In this document: in pieces, positions 35,102 to 43,227 of the stretch
How positions within the stretch are numbered: position 1 is the stretch's first letter
Layout: every line of letters starts with the position of its first letter
NCBI GenBank assembly: GCA_017854855.1
Contig: JAFMGZ010000007.1
Coordinates: 1 to 64,000 of the forward strand
Direction: 5' to 3'
DNA: 64,000 nucleotides
Origin: Sulfitobacter sp.
Lineage (GTDB): Bacteria > Pseudomonadota > Alphaproteobacteria > Rhodobacterales > Rhodobacteraceae
Notes under the pieces: generated by a model
The model's input: the letters and a program-made list of their open reading frames with translations, nothing else
Told to the model about the DNA's origin: nothing
Databases searched by the model: none
Position numbers and translations under genes: made by a program

Positions 35102-36320
35102 CCATGGCCAGCAGGGTGCCTTTGTTGATCCCAAAGGCATCCGCCAGCGGATACAGCAGGTACCCCGCCAGCGACACCGCGTAGTAACTGATCGCCACCA
35201 CCGACAGACCCTCGACCGTCTTTTGCAGGCGCAGCTGCAAATCGGCGCGTTTGTCCATACTGGCCAGAATTTCCTGGTTCTGCGCCGATCGCTCCACATC
35301 CACCCTCGTGCGCAGCAATTCAGAGGCCCGGATGGCCCGCTCCGACATCGCCTTGAGCCGGTTATCACTGGCCCCCACGGTGCGCATCGCAGGCTCATAG
35401 CGGCGCATCATGAATTCCGCAAACCCCTGCCGCCCCATGAACCGCTCTTCGCGCAGCGCCTCGATCCGCTGGCTCACAATCGCCTGATAGGCCCCCGTCG
35501 CACCAAAGCGAAAGGCCGTCTTCACCGCCAGCGTCTCCAGCTCGACAGAGATATCCAGCAACGCATGCAGCGTATCCTCGGCCCGGGCCGCCGGGCCGCG
35601 CATCTGCGCCATCAGGTCTTCCAGCTTGGCATCCAGCGTATTCAACTGGGGCGACATCCAGCGCACCATCGAAAACCCCAGCATGGAGGCCGCCTTGTAG
35701 GTCTCTATCTCGCACAGGCGCTGCACGATGCGGCCGGTACGCCGGTCATCGGTGTTCTTGTCCGTAAAGACGGCAATGCGCAAATGCCCAGCTGAATCGA
35801 TGCGAAAGTCTGAGGCCACGACCGCCGCCTCGTCCAGCACCGATGCCACCGCAAGGCTTTCGGGCACAAACCATTCGTCCAGCTTTTCCTTGATCTCTTC
35901 ATCCGACTTGGGGCGCGGCATCAGGCGCAACAACGCCGAGGTGATCCGCCCCCCCGGTGCGTCGTTCAGCCAGTAGTCGGGAAAGACATCGAACTCACCC
36001 GGATCAAAGGCCCGCTCGCTCATGTCATTGCGAAACACCGTATAGGTCACCAGCTCCGTGTGCTGTTCCCACTTCAGCCAGTATTTGCCCATCTCGCCGT
36101 AGTAATGCGTGGCATTGGCATCAGGACGCGGGGCACCGTAATGGTCCAGCAAGGCGGTCAGATGCGCCAGATCCACGCTCTTATCCCGGTTGGCGGCATC
36201 CTCTGGCTGTTTGATCGCCAGGAAAACCGCCGTCGACGGTGCCTTAAGCGATGGAAAGGGCCGCGCATGCAACTCTCCCGTCAGGGCATAGCGTTGCGGG
36301 TAATCTTTGATAGGTGCCAT
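35037..36320 (-). CDS. DUF3422 family membrane-anchored protein
   Basis: 427 aa. The N-terminus APIKDYPQRYALTGELHARPFPSL and the segments HYYGEMGKYWLKWEQHTELVTYTVF and LRIAVFTDKNTDDRRTGRIVQRLCEIETYK match DUF3422. A coiled-coil-prone stretch lies around residues 330-375. The C-terminus carries two membrane helices (VEGLSVVAISYYAVSLAGYL and GTLLAMVTLPVVGAVWLMV). Function unknown. Upstream (36321-36480) is AT-rich and likely holds its promoter. Its 3' end overlaps the YeeE gene. Confidence 0.85.
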   Translation of the reverse strand: MAPIKDYPQRYALTGELHARPFPSLKAPSTAVFLAIKQPEDAANRDKSVDLAHLTALLDHYGAPRPDANATHYYGEMGKYWLKWEQHTELVTYTVFRNDMSERAFDPGEFDVFPDYWLNDAPGGRITSALLRLMPRPKSDEEIKEKLDEWFVPESLAVASVLDEAAVVASDFRIDSAGHLRIAVFTDKNTDDRRTGRIVQRLCEIETYKAASMLGFSMVRWMSPQLNTLDAKLEDLMAQMRGPAARAEDTLHALLDISVELETLAVKTAFRFGATGAYQAIVSQRIEALREERFMGRQGFAEFMMRRYEPAMRTVGASDNRLKAMSERAIRASELLRTRVDVERSAQNQEILASMDKRADLQLRLQKTVEGLSVVAISYYAVSLAGYLLYPLADAFGINKGTLLAMVTLPVVGAVWLMVRRLRKHLG

Positions 36321-36480
36321 GGTCGGGTTCCTGATCGTTATGCCTGATACATAGTGCGGAAGGAAACAAATTTCAAATACTTTATACTTTTCAATACGTT
36401 AATAGCGTACAATGGTATACTTCGGGGCAGGCGCAGCCAATCATCCTTGAAACCACGCGGCACCCCGATGTCCCACAGGC

Positions 36481-36507
36481 AAAAAGCCCCGCCATTTCTG
36501 GCGGGGC
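36481..36507 (-). terminator. intrinsic terminator of the pntAB operon
   Basis: On the minus strand a 9-bp GC-rich stem GCCCCGCCA-GAAA-TGGCGGGGC is followed directly by TTTTT. It lies 48 nt after the pntB stop. This is the most canonical intrinsic terminator in the window. Confidence 0.9.
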
Positions 36508-36554
36508 CTTGCACCTGTTTCGCATATCAGACCCAAGCGGCCTGACAGGCCGGA

Positions 36555-37988
36555 TCAGTCGATCATCGGCAACAGCTTGTCGAGGGACGCCTTGGCATCG
36601 CCATAGAACATGCGTGTGTTGTCCTTGAAGAACAGCGGGTTCTCGATCCCGGAATAGCCCGTACCCTGCCCCCGCTTGGAGACAAAGACCGTCTTGGCCT
36701 TCCAGCATTCCAACACCGGCATGCCGGCGATGGGCGAGTTGGGATCATCCTGAGCCGCAGGGTTCACGATGTCATTGGACCCGATCACAATCGCTACATC
36801 CGTGTCCGGGAAATCATCGTTGATTTCATCCATCTCCATGACGATGTCATAGGGCACCTTGGCCTCGGCCAGCAGCACGTTCATGTGACCGGGCAGACGC
36901 CCCGCCACAGGGTGAATGGCGAAACGCACATTCTTGCCCTTGGCGCGCAGTTTCTTGACCAGCTCAGACACAGCACCCTGCGCCTGCGCCACAGCCATGC
37001 CGTAGCCCGGAATGATGATGACGCTATCGGCATCATTCAGCGCCGCTGCCACACCTTCGGCCTCAATCGCGATCTGCTCGCCTTCAACGGCCATCTGCTC
37101 GCCTGCAGGTCCGCCAAAGCCGCCCAGGATCACGCTGATGAACGACCGGTTCATCGCCTTACACATGATATAGGACAGGATCGCACCCGAAGAACCGACC
37201 AGCGCGCCGACCACGATCAACAGATCGTTGCCCAGGCTGAAACCAATCGCCGCCGCAGCCCACCCTGAATAGGAGTTCAACATGGACACAACCACCGGCA
37301 TATCCGCGCCGCCGATCCCCATGATCAGATGGTAGCCGATGAACAGGGCCGCCAGCGTCATGAAGAACATCGGCATGAAGCCACCGGTGTTGAAATACCA
37401 GATCAGGCAGAGCACTGAAATCGCCGCCGCAGCCGCGTTCAGCATGTGACCACCCGGCAGTTTGGTCGCGGCTGAATCCACCCGGCCCGCCAGTTTGCCA
37501 TAGGCAATGACAGACCCAGTAAAGGTGACCGCACCAATAAAGATGCCCAAGAACACTTCGACCCGCAGGATGGCAATCTCGACGCTGTCCTTCTTGGCCA
37601 GCAGCGCGGCAAAACCCTCTGCGGCCTTCTTGGCGGCATCGTCCATGGCCATGACATTGCCCATCTCGATATGGGCGTTAAAGCCCACAAAGACGGCCGC
37701 CAGACCCACCAGCGAATGCATCGCCGCCACCAGCTCTGGCATCTGCGTCATCTGCACCTTTGTCGCCAGCTGATAACCAATGGCACCACCCGCCGCGATC
37801 AGGATCAGCGACAGCAACCACAGGCCCGCACCCGGACCGATCAGCGTTGCCGCCACGGCCAGCGCCATGCCCGCAATCCCGTACCAAACGGCGCGTTTCG
37901 CACTTTCCTGCCCTGACAGACCGCCAAGGCTGAGAATGAACAAGATAGCTGCGACAACATAAGCAGCTGTTGTAAAACCAAAATCCAT
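36555..37988 (-). CDS. pntB: NAD(P) transhydrogenase subunit beta
   Basis: 477 aa. The N-terminal membrane domain begins [30 protein letters not shown] and spans about eight to nine helices. The C-terminal NADP-binding domain III shows [43 protein letters not shown] and [31 protein letters not shown]. It couples hydride transfer from NADH to NADP+ with proton entry. The gene follows pntA by 13 nt. Confidence 0.97.
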   Translation of the reverse strand: MDFGFTTAAYVVAAILFILSLGGLSGQESAKRAVWYGIAGMALAVAATLIGPGAGLWLLSLILIAAGGAIGYQLATKVQMTQMPELVAAMHSLVGLAAVFVGFNAHIEMGNVMAMDDAAKKAAEGFAALLAKKDSVEIAILRVEVFLGIFIGAVTFTGSVIAYGKLAGRVDSAATKLPGGHMLNAAAAAISVLCLIWYFNTGGFMPMFFMTLAALFIGYHLIMGIGGADMPVVVSMLNSYSGWAAAAIGFSLGNDLLIVVGALVGSSGAILSYIMCKAMNRSFISVILGGFGGPAGEQMAVEGEQIAIEAEGVAAALNDADSVIIIPGYGMAVAQAQGAVSELVKKLRAKGKNVRFAIHPVAGRLPGHMNVLLAEAKVPYDIVMEMDEINDDFPDTDVAIVIGSNDIVNPAAQDDPNSPIAGMPVLECWKAKTVFVSKRGQGTGYSGIENPLFFKDNTRMFYGDAKASLDKLLPMID

Positions 37989-38001
37989 GATCCCCGCCCC
38001 C

Positions 38002-39576
38002 TTAAGATTTCTGGAACATGGCGAGCATGCGCCGTGTCACGAGGAAGCCGCCGAAAATGTTGATCCCACACATAAAGACCGACAAGGCAGCAAGAATGAT
38101 CACAAGAAAGGAGCTGGAGCCGATTTGCATCAGCGCGCCTAGGATGATGATCGAAGAGATCGCATTGGTCACAGCCATCAGCGGTGTATGCAGACTATGC
38201 GCCACACCCCAGATCACCTGGAACCCGACAAAGACCGCCAGCACGAACACGATAAAATGCTGCATGAAACTGGCCGGTGCCACCAGACCCACAGCCAGCA
38301 ACAACGCACCACCGATGGCCAACAAGGTCACCTGGTTCTTGGTCTGCTGCTTGAACGCGGCAACTTCCGCCGCGCGCTTTTCTTCTGGGGTCAGCTCTTT
38401 GGCAGCCGGTTTCTTCTTTTGGGCCGCGATCGCGGCCACCTTTGGCGGTGGCGGCGGGAAGGTGACGGCCTTGCCATGCGCGATGGTGGCCCCACGGATC
38501 ACGTCGTCTTCCATGTTGTGGTTGATCACACCGTCTTTTTCCGGCGTCAGATCCGTCAGCAGGTGACGGATGTTCGTGGCATAAAGCGTTGAGGCCTGCG
38601 TCGCCATCCGGCTGGGGAAATCGGTGTAGCCGATGATGGTCACACCATTGTCGGTCACGATCTTTTCATCCATGACGGTCTGTTTGCAGTTACCGCCCTT
38701 TTCTGCCGCCAGATCGATGATGACGGAACCGGGTTTCATGGCCGCAACCATGTCTTCGGTCCACAACTCGGGCGCTTCGCGGTTCGGGATCAGGGCCGTG
38801 GTGATGACAATATCCACCTCGGGTGCCAATTCACGGAACTTGGCCAGCTGCGCCTCGCGGAACTCGGGGCTGGACACAGCGGCATAGCCGCCCGTGGCGG
38901 CCCCGTCCTGCTGCTCTTCCTCGAAATCCAGATAGACAAACTCAGCGCCCATGCTCTCGACCTGCTCGGCCACTTCGGGGCGCACGTCAAAGGCCAGCGT
39001 GATCGCACCCAATGAGGTGGAGGTCCCGATCGCGGCCAAACCGGCCACGCCGGCACCCACAACCAGCACCTTGGCCGGTGGCACCTTGCCCGCGGCCGTG
39101 ATCTGACCGGTAAAGAAACGACCAAAGTTGTTGCCCGCTTCGATCACCGCACGGTAGCCCGCGATATTGGCCATGGAAGACAGCGCATCCATCTTCTGGG
39201 CACGCGAGATACGCGGGATCATCTCCATCGCGACCACGGTGGCCCCCTTGTCGGCGGCCTGCTGCATCTTGGCTTCATCCGCTACGGGGCTGAAGAACGA
39301 AATCAGCGTTTGGCCGTCGCGCAGCCGCTTCATCTCGGCGGCATCGGGCACGCGCACCTTGGCGACGACATCTGCAGCTTTCCACAATGCCGCGGCGGTC
39401 TTGACCACCTCGACACCGGCGGCCTTATATGCGGCATCGTCAAATCCGGCAGCGGCACCCGCCCCGGTTTCGATCACACATTCATGGCCCAGCTTTTGCA
39501 ACTGCAGCGCGGAGTCCGGCGTCATCGCGACGCGGTTCTCTCCTTCGAAAATCTCTTTTGGCGTTCCGATCTTCAC
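38002..39576 (-). CDS. pntA: NAD(P) transhydrogenase subunit alpha (GTG start)
   Basis: 524 aa from a GTG codon preceded by GGGGGAA. Domain I binds NAD(H): [42 protein letters not shown] and the [24 protein letters not shown] mobile region. A Lys/Ala-rich linker (about residues 380-405) precedes four membrane helices including [43 protein letters not shown]. Alpha is a single long polypeptide here, unlike the split PntAA/PntAB of some alphaproteobacteria. Confidence 0.96.
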   Translation of the reverse strand: MKIGTPKEIFEGENRVAMTPDSALQLQKLGHECVIETGAGAAAGFDDAAYKAAGVEVVKTAAALWKAADVVAKVRVPDAAEMKRLRDGQTLISFFSPVADEAKMQQAADKGATVVAMEMIPRISRAQKMDALSSMANIAGYRAVIEAGNNFGRFFTGQITAAGKVPPAKVLVVGAGVAGLAAIGTSTSLGAITLAFDVRPEVAEQVESMGAEFVYLDFEEEQQDGAATGGYAAVSSPEFREAQLAKFRELAPEVDIVITTALIPNREAPELWTEDMVAAMKPGSVIIDLAAEKGGNCKQTVMDEKIVTDNGVTIIGYTDFPSRMATQASTLYATNIRHLLTDLTPEKDGVINHNMEDDVIRGATIAHGKAVTFPPPPPKVAAIAAQKKKPAAKELTPEEKRAAEVAAFKQQTKNQVTLLAIGGALLLAVGLVAPASFMQHFIVFVLAVFVGFQVIWGVAHSLHTPLMAVTNAISSIIILGALMQIGSSSFLVIILAALSVFMCGINIFGGFLVTRRMLAMFQKS

Positions 39577-39712
39577 TCAGTATTCCCCCTATTTGGTCAC
39601 CGGGTGGTCCGCGCGCCCTTGGGGGACGCACATTCGCACCCGCAGCAAGTAGCGCGGTGACAGGTCGTTAACAAGCGCAGCACCGTCCAAAACTTGCTGA
39701 TAACGCTAACTT

Positions 39713-40195
39713 TCAGAACCAACGTTGCGTTTTTTGCACATAGTGCTCAAACTCAAGCCCGAAACTTTGTTTCATCCGTGCCTCTTCGGGCGCAATAAAG
39801 CGTCGCATCAATATCCAGACAAAGGCGGGAATCACGACAAGCGCGGGCCATGCCCCCCACCACAACACAGCCCCCGTCAGGATCATGACATCCCCCAGGT
39901 AAATCGGATTGCGGCTGCGCGCGAAAGGACCGGTGGTGATGATCCGCCTTGGCACCAGGTGGGGCACCACGCTGGTCTGATGGGCGCGAAAGGCAGCAAT
40001 CGCCCAGATCGTCAGCGCAATGCCCAGCCCTGCCAGCACAGCCCCCAGCAGGCGGCTCAAGCCAAAGGGATAGGTCAGCGCGGGCAAGGCACGGGCCTGA
40101 AGCCACACCAACCCAAGCGCCCCGATCAACCAGACCGGCGGTACATCCAGCATCTGACGTGCCGTCAAATCCCCGGTATCGCGCCATTTGCCCAT
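39713..40195 (-). CDS. membrane methyltransferase of the isoprenylcysteine/phospholipid methyltransferase type
   Basis: 160 aa from MGKWRDTGDLTARQ, preceded by GGGGAAAG. Four hydrophobic segments are evident. The C-terminal signature HLVPRRIITTGPFARSRNPIYLGDVMILTGAVLWW, then MRRFIAPEEARMKQSFGLEFEHYVQKTQRW, is typical of the ICMT/PEMT-like family that binds S-adenosylmethionine at the membrane face. Substrate unknown. It is divergent from the SDR gene across 63 nt. Confidence 0.85.
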   Translation of the reverse strand: MGKWRDTGDLTARQMLDVPPVWLIGALGLVWLQARALPALTYPFGLSRLLGAVLAGLGIALTIWAIAAFRAHQTSVVPHLVPRRIITTGPFARSRNPIYLGDVMILTGAVLWWGAWPALVVIPAFVWILMRRFIAPEEARMKQSFGLEFEHYVQKTQRWF

Positions 40196-40258
40196 CTGAC
40201 GATCTTTCCCCTTCCCGGTCCAACTCCTAGGCTGCACCCAAACATGAGGGAGAGCAAC

Positions 40259-41011
40259 ATGACATTATCCGGCAAACACGCATTGATCACCGGCGGCGGC
40301 ACCGGCATCGGCCTGGCCATCGCACGCGACCTGGCCGCCAAGGGGGCGCAAGTCACCATCACCGGGCGACGTCAGGACGTGCTGGACGAGGTCGCCACCG
40401 ACGGCATGTTCGGCATGGCCATGGACGTGCGCGACGAAGCCGATGTGGTGGCCAAGATCGCCGCGGCCGTGGCCGCACGCGGCCCCGTACAGATCTGCAT
40501 CCCCAACGCGGGCATCGCCGAAGGCAAGGCCCTGCACAAAACCGACATGACCTTCTGGCGCAACATGATGGCAACCAATCTGGACGGTGCCTTTTTGACG
40601 ATCCGCGAATGCCTGCATTCCATGCGCCAGACCGACTGGGGCCGCGTGATTGCCGTCGCTTCCATGGCGGGCCTGCGCGGCTTGCCCGGCGGGGCCTGCT
40701 ATGCCGCCTCCAAACACGGGATGATCGGGCTGATCCGCTCCTTGTCAGAGGACTACATGGGCCAGCCCTATACGTTCAACACCCTGTGTCCTGGCTATGT
40801 GGACACCCCAATCGTGGAGCGCAACACCGCCTCCATCGCGCAGCGCGGCAAGATGAGCGAAGCAGAGGCCCGCGCGGTCATGGTGAACGCCAATCGGCAC
40901 AAACGCCTGATCACACCAGCCGAAGTCGCCAGCGCCGCGGCCTTCCTCTATGGTCCGGACTCAGGCAGCATCAACGGCCAGAACATCGAAATCGCCGGCG
41001 GTCAGGTCTGA
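40259..41011 (+). CDS. SDR family oxidoreductase (3-hydroxybutyrate dehydrogenase-like)
   Basis: 250 aa from MTLSGKHALITGGGTGIGLAIARDLAAKG, selected because GAGGGAGAG precedes this ATG. Classical SDR motifs: TGGGTGIG for the cofactor, NAGIAEG, the catalytic serine region VIAVASMAGLRG, and YAASKHG with the YxxxK pair. The end ITPAEVASAAAFLYGPDSGSINGQNIEIAGGQV is usual for the class. 3-hydroxybutyrate or another 3-hydroxyacyl substrate is possible. Confidence 0.85.
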   Translation: MTLSGKHALITGGGTGIGLAIARDLAAKGAQVTITGRRQDVLDEVATDGMFGMAMDVRDEADVVAKIAAAVAARGPVQICIPNAGIAEGKALHKTDMTFWRNMMATNLDGAFLTIRECLHSMRQTDWGRVIAVASMAGLRGLPGGACYAASKHGMIGLIRSLSEDYMGQPYTFNTLCPGYVDTPIVERNTASIAQRGKMSEAEARAVMVNANRHKRLITPAEVASAAAFLYGPDSGSINGQNIEIAGGQV

Positions 41012-41023
41012 TCCGGCAGCGCG

Positions 41024-41046
41024 GGTGGGCGACGCGCCCACCTTAC
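41024..41046 (-). repeat. REP-like hairpin 7 (between the SDR gene and the RAYT gene)
   Basis: GGTGGGC (41024-41030), GACGC, GCCCACC (41036-41042), then TTAC; the minus strand has the GTAAGG foot. It starts 13 nt after the SDR stop and 103 nt before the RAYT start, the arrangement expected for a RAYT gene and one of its cognate REP sites. Confidence 0.75.
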
Positions 41047-41087
41047 CCCAAACCACCGCCCTCAAGCCCCAAACTTTCCCCCGCCCC

Positions 41088-41102
41088 TTAAGCCCCCGTT
41101 AA
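41088..41102 (+). promoter_or_regulatory. CtrA-type box upstream of the RAYT gene
   Basis: TTAAGCCCCCGTTAA, i.e. TTAA-N7-TTAA followed by CC, matches the CtrA response-regulator consensus of alphaproteobacteria. It ends 25 nt before the ATG at 41127. Confidence 0.45.
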
Positions 41103-41106
41103 CCAA

Positions 41107-41124
41107 GCCCACCCTAGGCTGGGC
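41107..41124 (+). promoter_or_regulatory. hairpin overlapping the RAYT translation start
   Basis: GCCCACC-CTAG-GCTGGGC, 6 of 7 stem positions paired, ending 2 nt before the ATG. It contains a CTAG loop. It would mask the ribosome-binding region and is a candidate self-recognition site. Confidence 0.45.
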
Positions 41125-41126
41125 CC

Positions 41127-41699
41127 ATGTCACATTACATCCGCCGCCGCACGCCCGGTGCCACCTATTTCTTCACCATCCGCCTTGCAGACCGCCACAG
41201 CGACCTGCTGACCCGCCAGATCGGCCCGCTGCGCGCGGCCATGCGCGCCACCCTGGACCGTCACCCTTTCCACATCGACGCGATCACCGTACTGCCCGGC
41301 GTGATCCACACCCTATGGACCCTGCCCGCAGATGACGCCGATTTTGCCACCCGCATCGGCATGCTGAAATCGCGCTTCTCGCGCAGCCAGCCGATGCCGC
41401 CCGACCGCAGCCTGACCCAGATCAGACGTGGTGAAAAAGGCATCTGGCAACGGCGCTACTGGGAACATGAAATCCGCGACAAGGCCGACTTTGACCGCCA
41501 CCGCGACCTGATCTATCTCAGCCCCGTCCACGCAGGCCTCTGCCCCCGCCCGCAAGACTGGCCGCATACATCGCTGCACCGTGACCTGCGTCAGGCCAAA
41601 CCAGCCCCGCCGCCCATCGGCCATGGTGCAGCGGGCCTGCACCTTACACATCCCGCCCCGCCCCGCTCAGAGGCAAAGCAAAGACATCTCACCGCCTGA
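41127..41699 (+). CDS. degenerate REP-associated tyrosine transposase (RAYT)
   Basis: 190 aa Y1-transposase-like protein. From memory of the E. coli TnpA-REP sequence, the frame aligns nearly without gaps: RRTPGATYFFTIRL, then VLPGVIHTLWTLPADDADF where the family has VLPEHMHCIWTLPEGDDDF, then IWQRRYWEHEIRDKADFDRHRDLIYLSPVHAG where the family has IWQPRFWEHAIR and VDYIYINPVKHG. The first His of HuH is thus Val59 and the catalytic Tyr is Leu128. A Pro/His-rich tail of about 35 residues is added. It is probably catalytically inactive but may still bind hairpins. Confidence 0.85.
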   Translation: MSHYIRRRTPGATYFFTIRLADRHSDLLTRQIGPLRAAMRATLDRHPFHIDAITVLPGVIHTLWTLPADDADFATRIGMLKSRFSRSQPMPPDRSLTQIRRGEKGIWQRRYWEHEIRDKADFDRHRDLIYLSPVHAGLCPRPQDWPHTSLHRDLRQAKPAPPPIGHGAAGLHLTHPAPPRSEAKQRHLTA

Positions 41700-41774
41700 A
41701 ACCTTAGGCACAGGTCAGATTGCGGGACCTGCAAACCGCGGCACGGCGCACACAGACCGCCCCGCCAACCCCGC

Positions 41775-42551
41775 TCAGACCGCCTTCAACGCAGGCCGAC
41801 GCGCCGATGACGCCCAATCGCGCACCGCATCGCCAAAGGCACTAAACAAGGGCCGCGACACAGGATCATCCGCCGCATTCCACTCCGGATGCCACTGCAC
41901 CCCCAGCGTAAAGCCCGGCGCTCCCTGCACATAGATCGCCTCGGGGGTGCCATCATCGGCATAGCCGTCAATCACGATCCGCGGCCCGGGCACCTTGATC
42001 CCCTGCCCATGCAGCGTATTGGTCCGCACCTTGGCACTGCCCATCACGCCGTGAAACACCCCGCCTTCGGTAAAGGTCACGTCATGACGCAGCTCAAACT
42101 TCTCCTCCAGCGTGCCATCGGGCGGCATGCGGTGGTTCATGCGTCCGGGCAAATCGCGGATTTCAGGATAGAGCGTGCCACCCATGGCAACATTCACCTC
42201 CTGAAAACCCCGGCAAATCGCCAGAAACGGCTGCCCGCGTTCCACACAGGCCCGCACCAACGGCAGCGCAATCGCATCACGGTCACGGTCAAAGGTGCCA
42301 TGCGCCTCCGTCTCGGCCTCGCCATATTCTTCGGGATGCACATTGGCCCGCCCCCCGGTCAGCAAAAACCCGTCACAGACCTCAAGCAGCTCTTCGACAC
42401 TCACATGCCGCGGATCGGTGGGAATGATCAGCGGCACACATCCCGACACGCTGGACAGCGCACCGGTGGTCATCTGCCCCCCCGCATGAACCGGGTACTG
42501 GTCATTCAACAGATAGGAATTGCCGATAATGCCAACGACGGGACGGGCCAT
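41775..42551 (-). CDS. puuD: gamma-glutamyl-gamma-aminobutyrate hydrolase family protein (class I glutamine amidotransferase-like)
   Basis: 258 aa of the peptidase C26 type. RPVVGIIGNSYLLNDQYPVHAGG opens the protein. The nucleophile elbow is PFLAICRGFQEVNVAMGGTLYPEI, with Cys at about residue 114. The catalytic His-Glu pair is in GVQWHPEWNAADDPVSRPLF. Characterised members hydrolyse gamma-glutamyl-GABA in putrescine degradation; no other puu genes are adjacent, so the symbol reflects family rather than proven substrate. Confidence 0.8.
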   Translation of the reverse strand: MARPVVGIIGNSYLLNDQYPVHAGGQMTTGALSSVSGCVPLIIPTDPRHVSVEELLEVCDGFLLTGGRANVHPEEYGEAETEAHGTFDRDRDAIALPLVRACVERGQPFLAICRGFQEVNVAMGGTLYPEIRDLPGRMNHRMPPDGTLEEKFELRHDVTFTEGGVFHGVMGSAKVRTNTLHGQGIKVPGPRIVIDGYADDGTPEAIYVQGAPGFTLGVQWHPEWNAADDPVSRPLFSAFGDAVRDWASSARRPALKAV

Positions 42552-42663
42552 AAATCACCTGGGGTTGCCTGTTTCTCCCCACATATAGGCAAACCGCGCC
42601 CCAGCCTCAAGCGCAGCCTCAGACGCAGCGTGCCACCACTGCCAATTTCAAAGGCAGTTGCAC

Positions 42664-42690
42664 AAAAAAGGGGCAGCCCAAGGCCACCCC
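42664..42690 (-). terminator. intrinsic terminator after the GlcG-type gene
   Basis: On the minus strand GGGGTGGCC-TTG-GGCTGCCCC (two G-U pairs) is followed by TTTTTT, 25-50 nt after the stop of the GlcG-type gene. Confidence 0.85.
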
Positions 42691-42714
42691 TTTCACCGTC
42701 CAAACAAGCACAGC

Positions 42715-43140
42715 TCAGATCTCGCCCGTCAGCCCCGCCGCCTCGATCCCCGCCATGGCCGCGACCGCATCATTATCGGAACTGTCACCCGTCACACCAA
42801 CAGCACCAATCACGGCACCCTTCTTGTCACGCAGCAACACGCCACCCGGCACCGGGATCACCTGACCACCATACACACCATTGACCGCCGCCATGAAATA
42901 GGCCTGATCCTCGGCCCGCTTCATCTGCGCCGTGCCCGCCATGCCCAGCATCACAGCGCCATAGGCCTTGCCATGCGCAATCGCAAAACGCCCCGGTGCA
43001 GCACCATCCTCGCGTTCAAATGCCTGCACATATCCCCCCGCATCCAGCACCACGACAGAAAGCGGCTTCAGCGACATCTCGCGACCCTTTTCCAGTGATT
43101 TTCTGATGATCGCCCGCGCCTTACGTAGTGAAATCGACAT
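42715..43140 (-). CDS. GlcG/HbpS family heme-binding-like protein
   Basis: 141 aa, the usual length of this domain. SISLRKARAIIRKSLEKGREMSLKPLSVVVLDAGGYVQAFEREDGA, then FAIAHGKAYGAVMLGMAGTAQM and QVIPVPGGVLLRDKKGAVIGAVGVTGDSSDNDAVAAMAGIEAAGL match the GlcG/HbpS (formerly DUF336) fold. GlcG is often encoded with glycolate oxidase or malate synthase genes, and here it follows glcB. Role is unresolved; heme sensing or storage is reported for HbpS. Confidence 0.88.
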   Translation of the reverse strand: MSISLRKARAIIRKSLEKGREMSLKPLSVVVLDAGGYVQAFEREDGAAPGRFAIAHGKAYGAVMLGMAGTAQMKRAEDQAYFMAAVNGVYGGQVIPVPGGVLLRDKKGAVIGAVGVTGDSSDNDAVAAMAGIEAAGLTGEI

Positions 43141-43156
43141 GTCTCGACCTTTCTTC

Positions 43157-43205
43157 TCTTTTTGGCTTCAAATACCTCGGGGAGCCTGAGGGGCCGGCCC
43201 CTCAG
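43157..43205 (-). promoter_or_regulatory. hairpin plus GGTATTTGA-type leader element, copy B
   Basis: On the minus strand the perfect palindrome CTGAGGGGCCGGCCCCTCAG (43186-43205), 22 nt after the malate synthase stop, is followed by GGTATTTGAAGCCAAAAAGA (43157-43176) and then the AGAAAGG ribosome-binding region of the GlcG-type gene. Same layout as 6579-6624. Confidence 0.7.
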
Positions 43206-43227
43206 TCCCGAACACTCCGTCTTGGCC

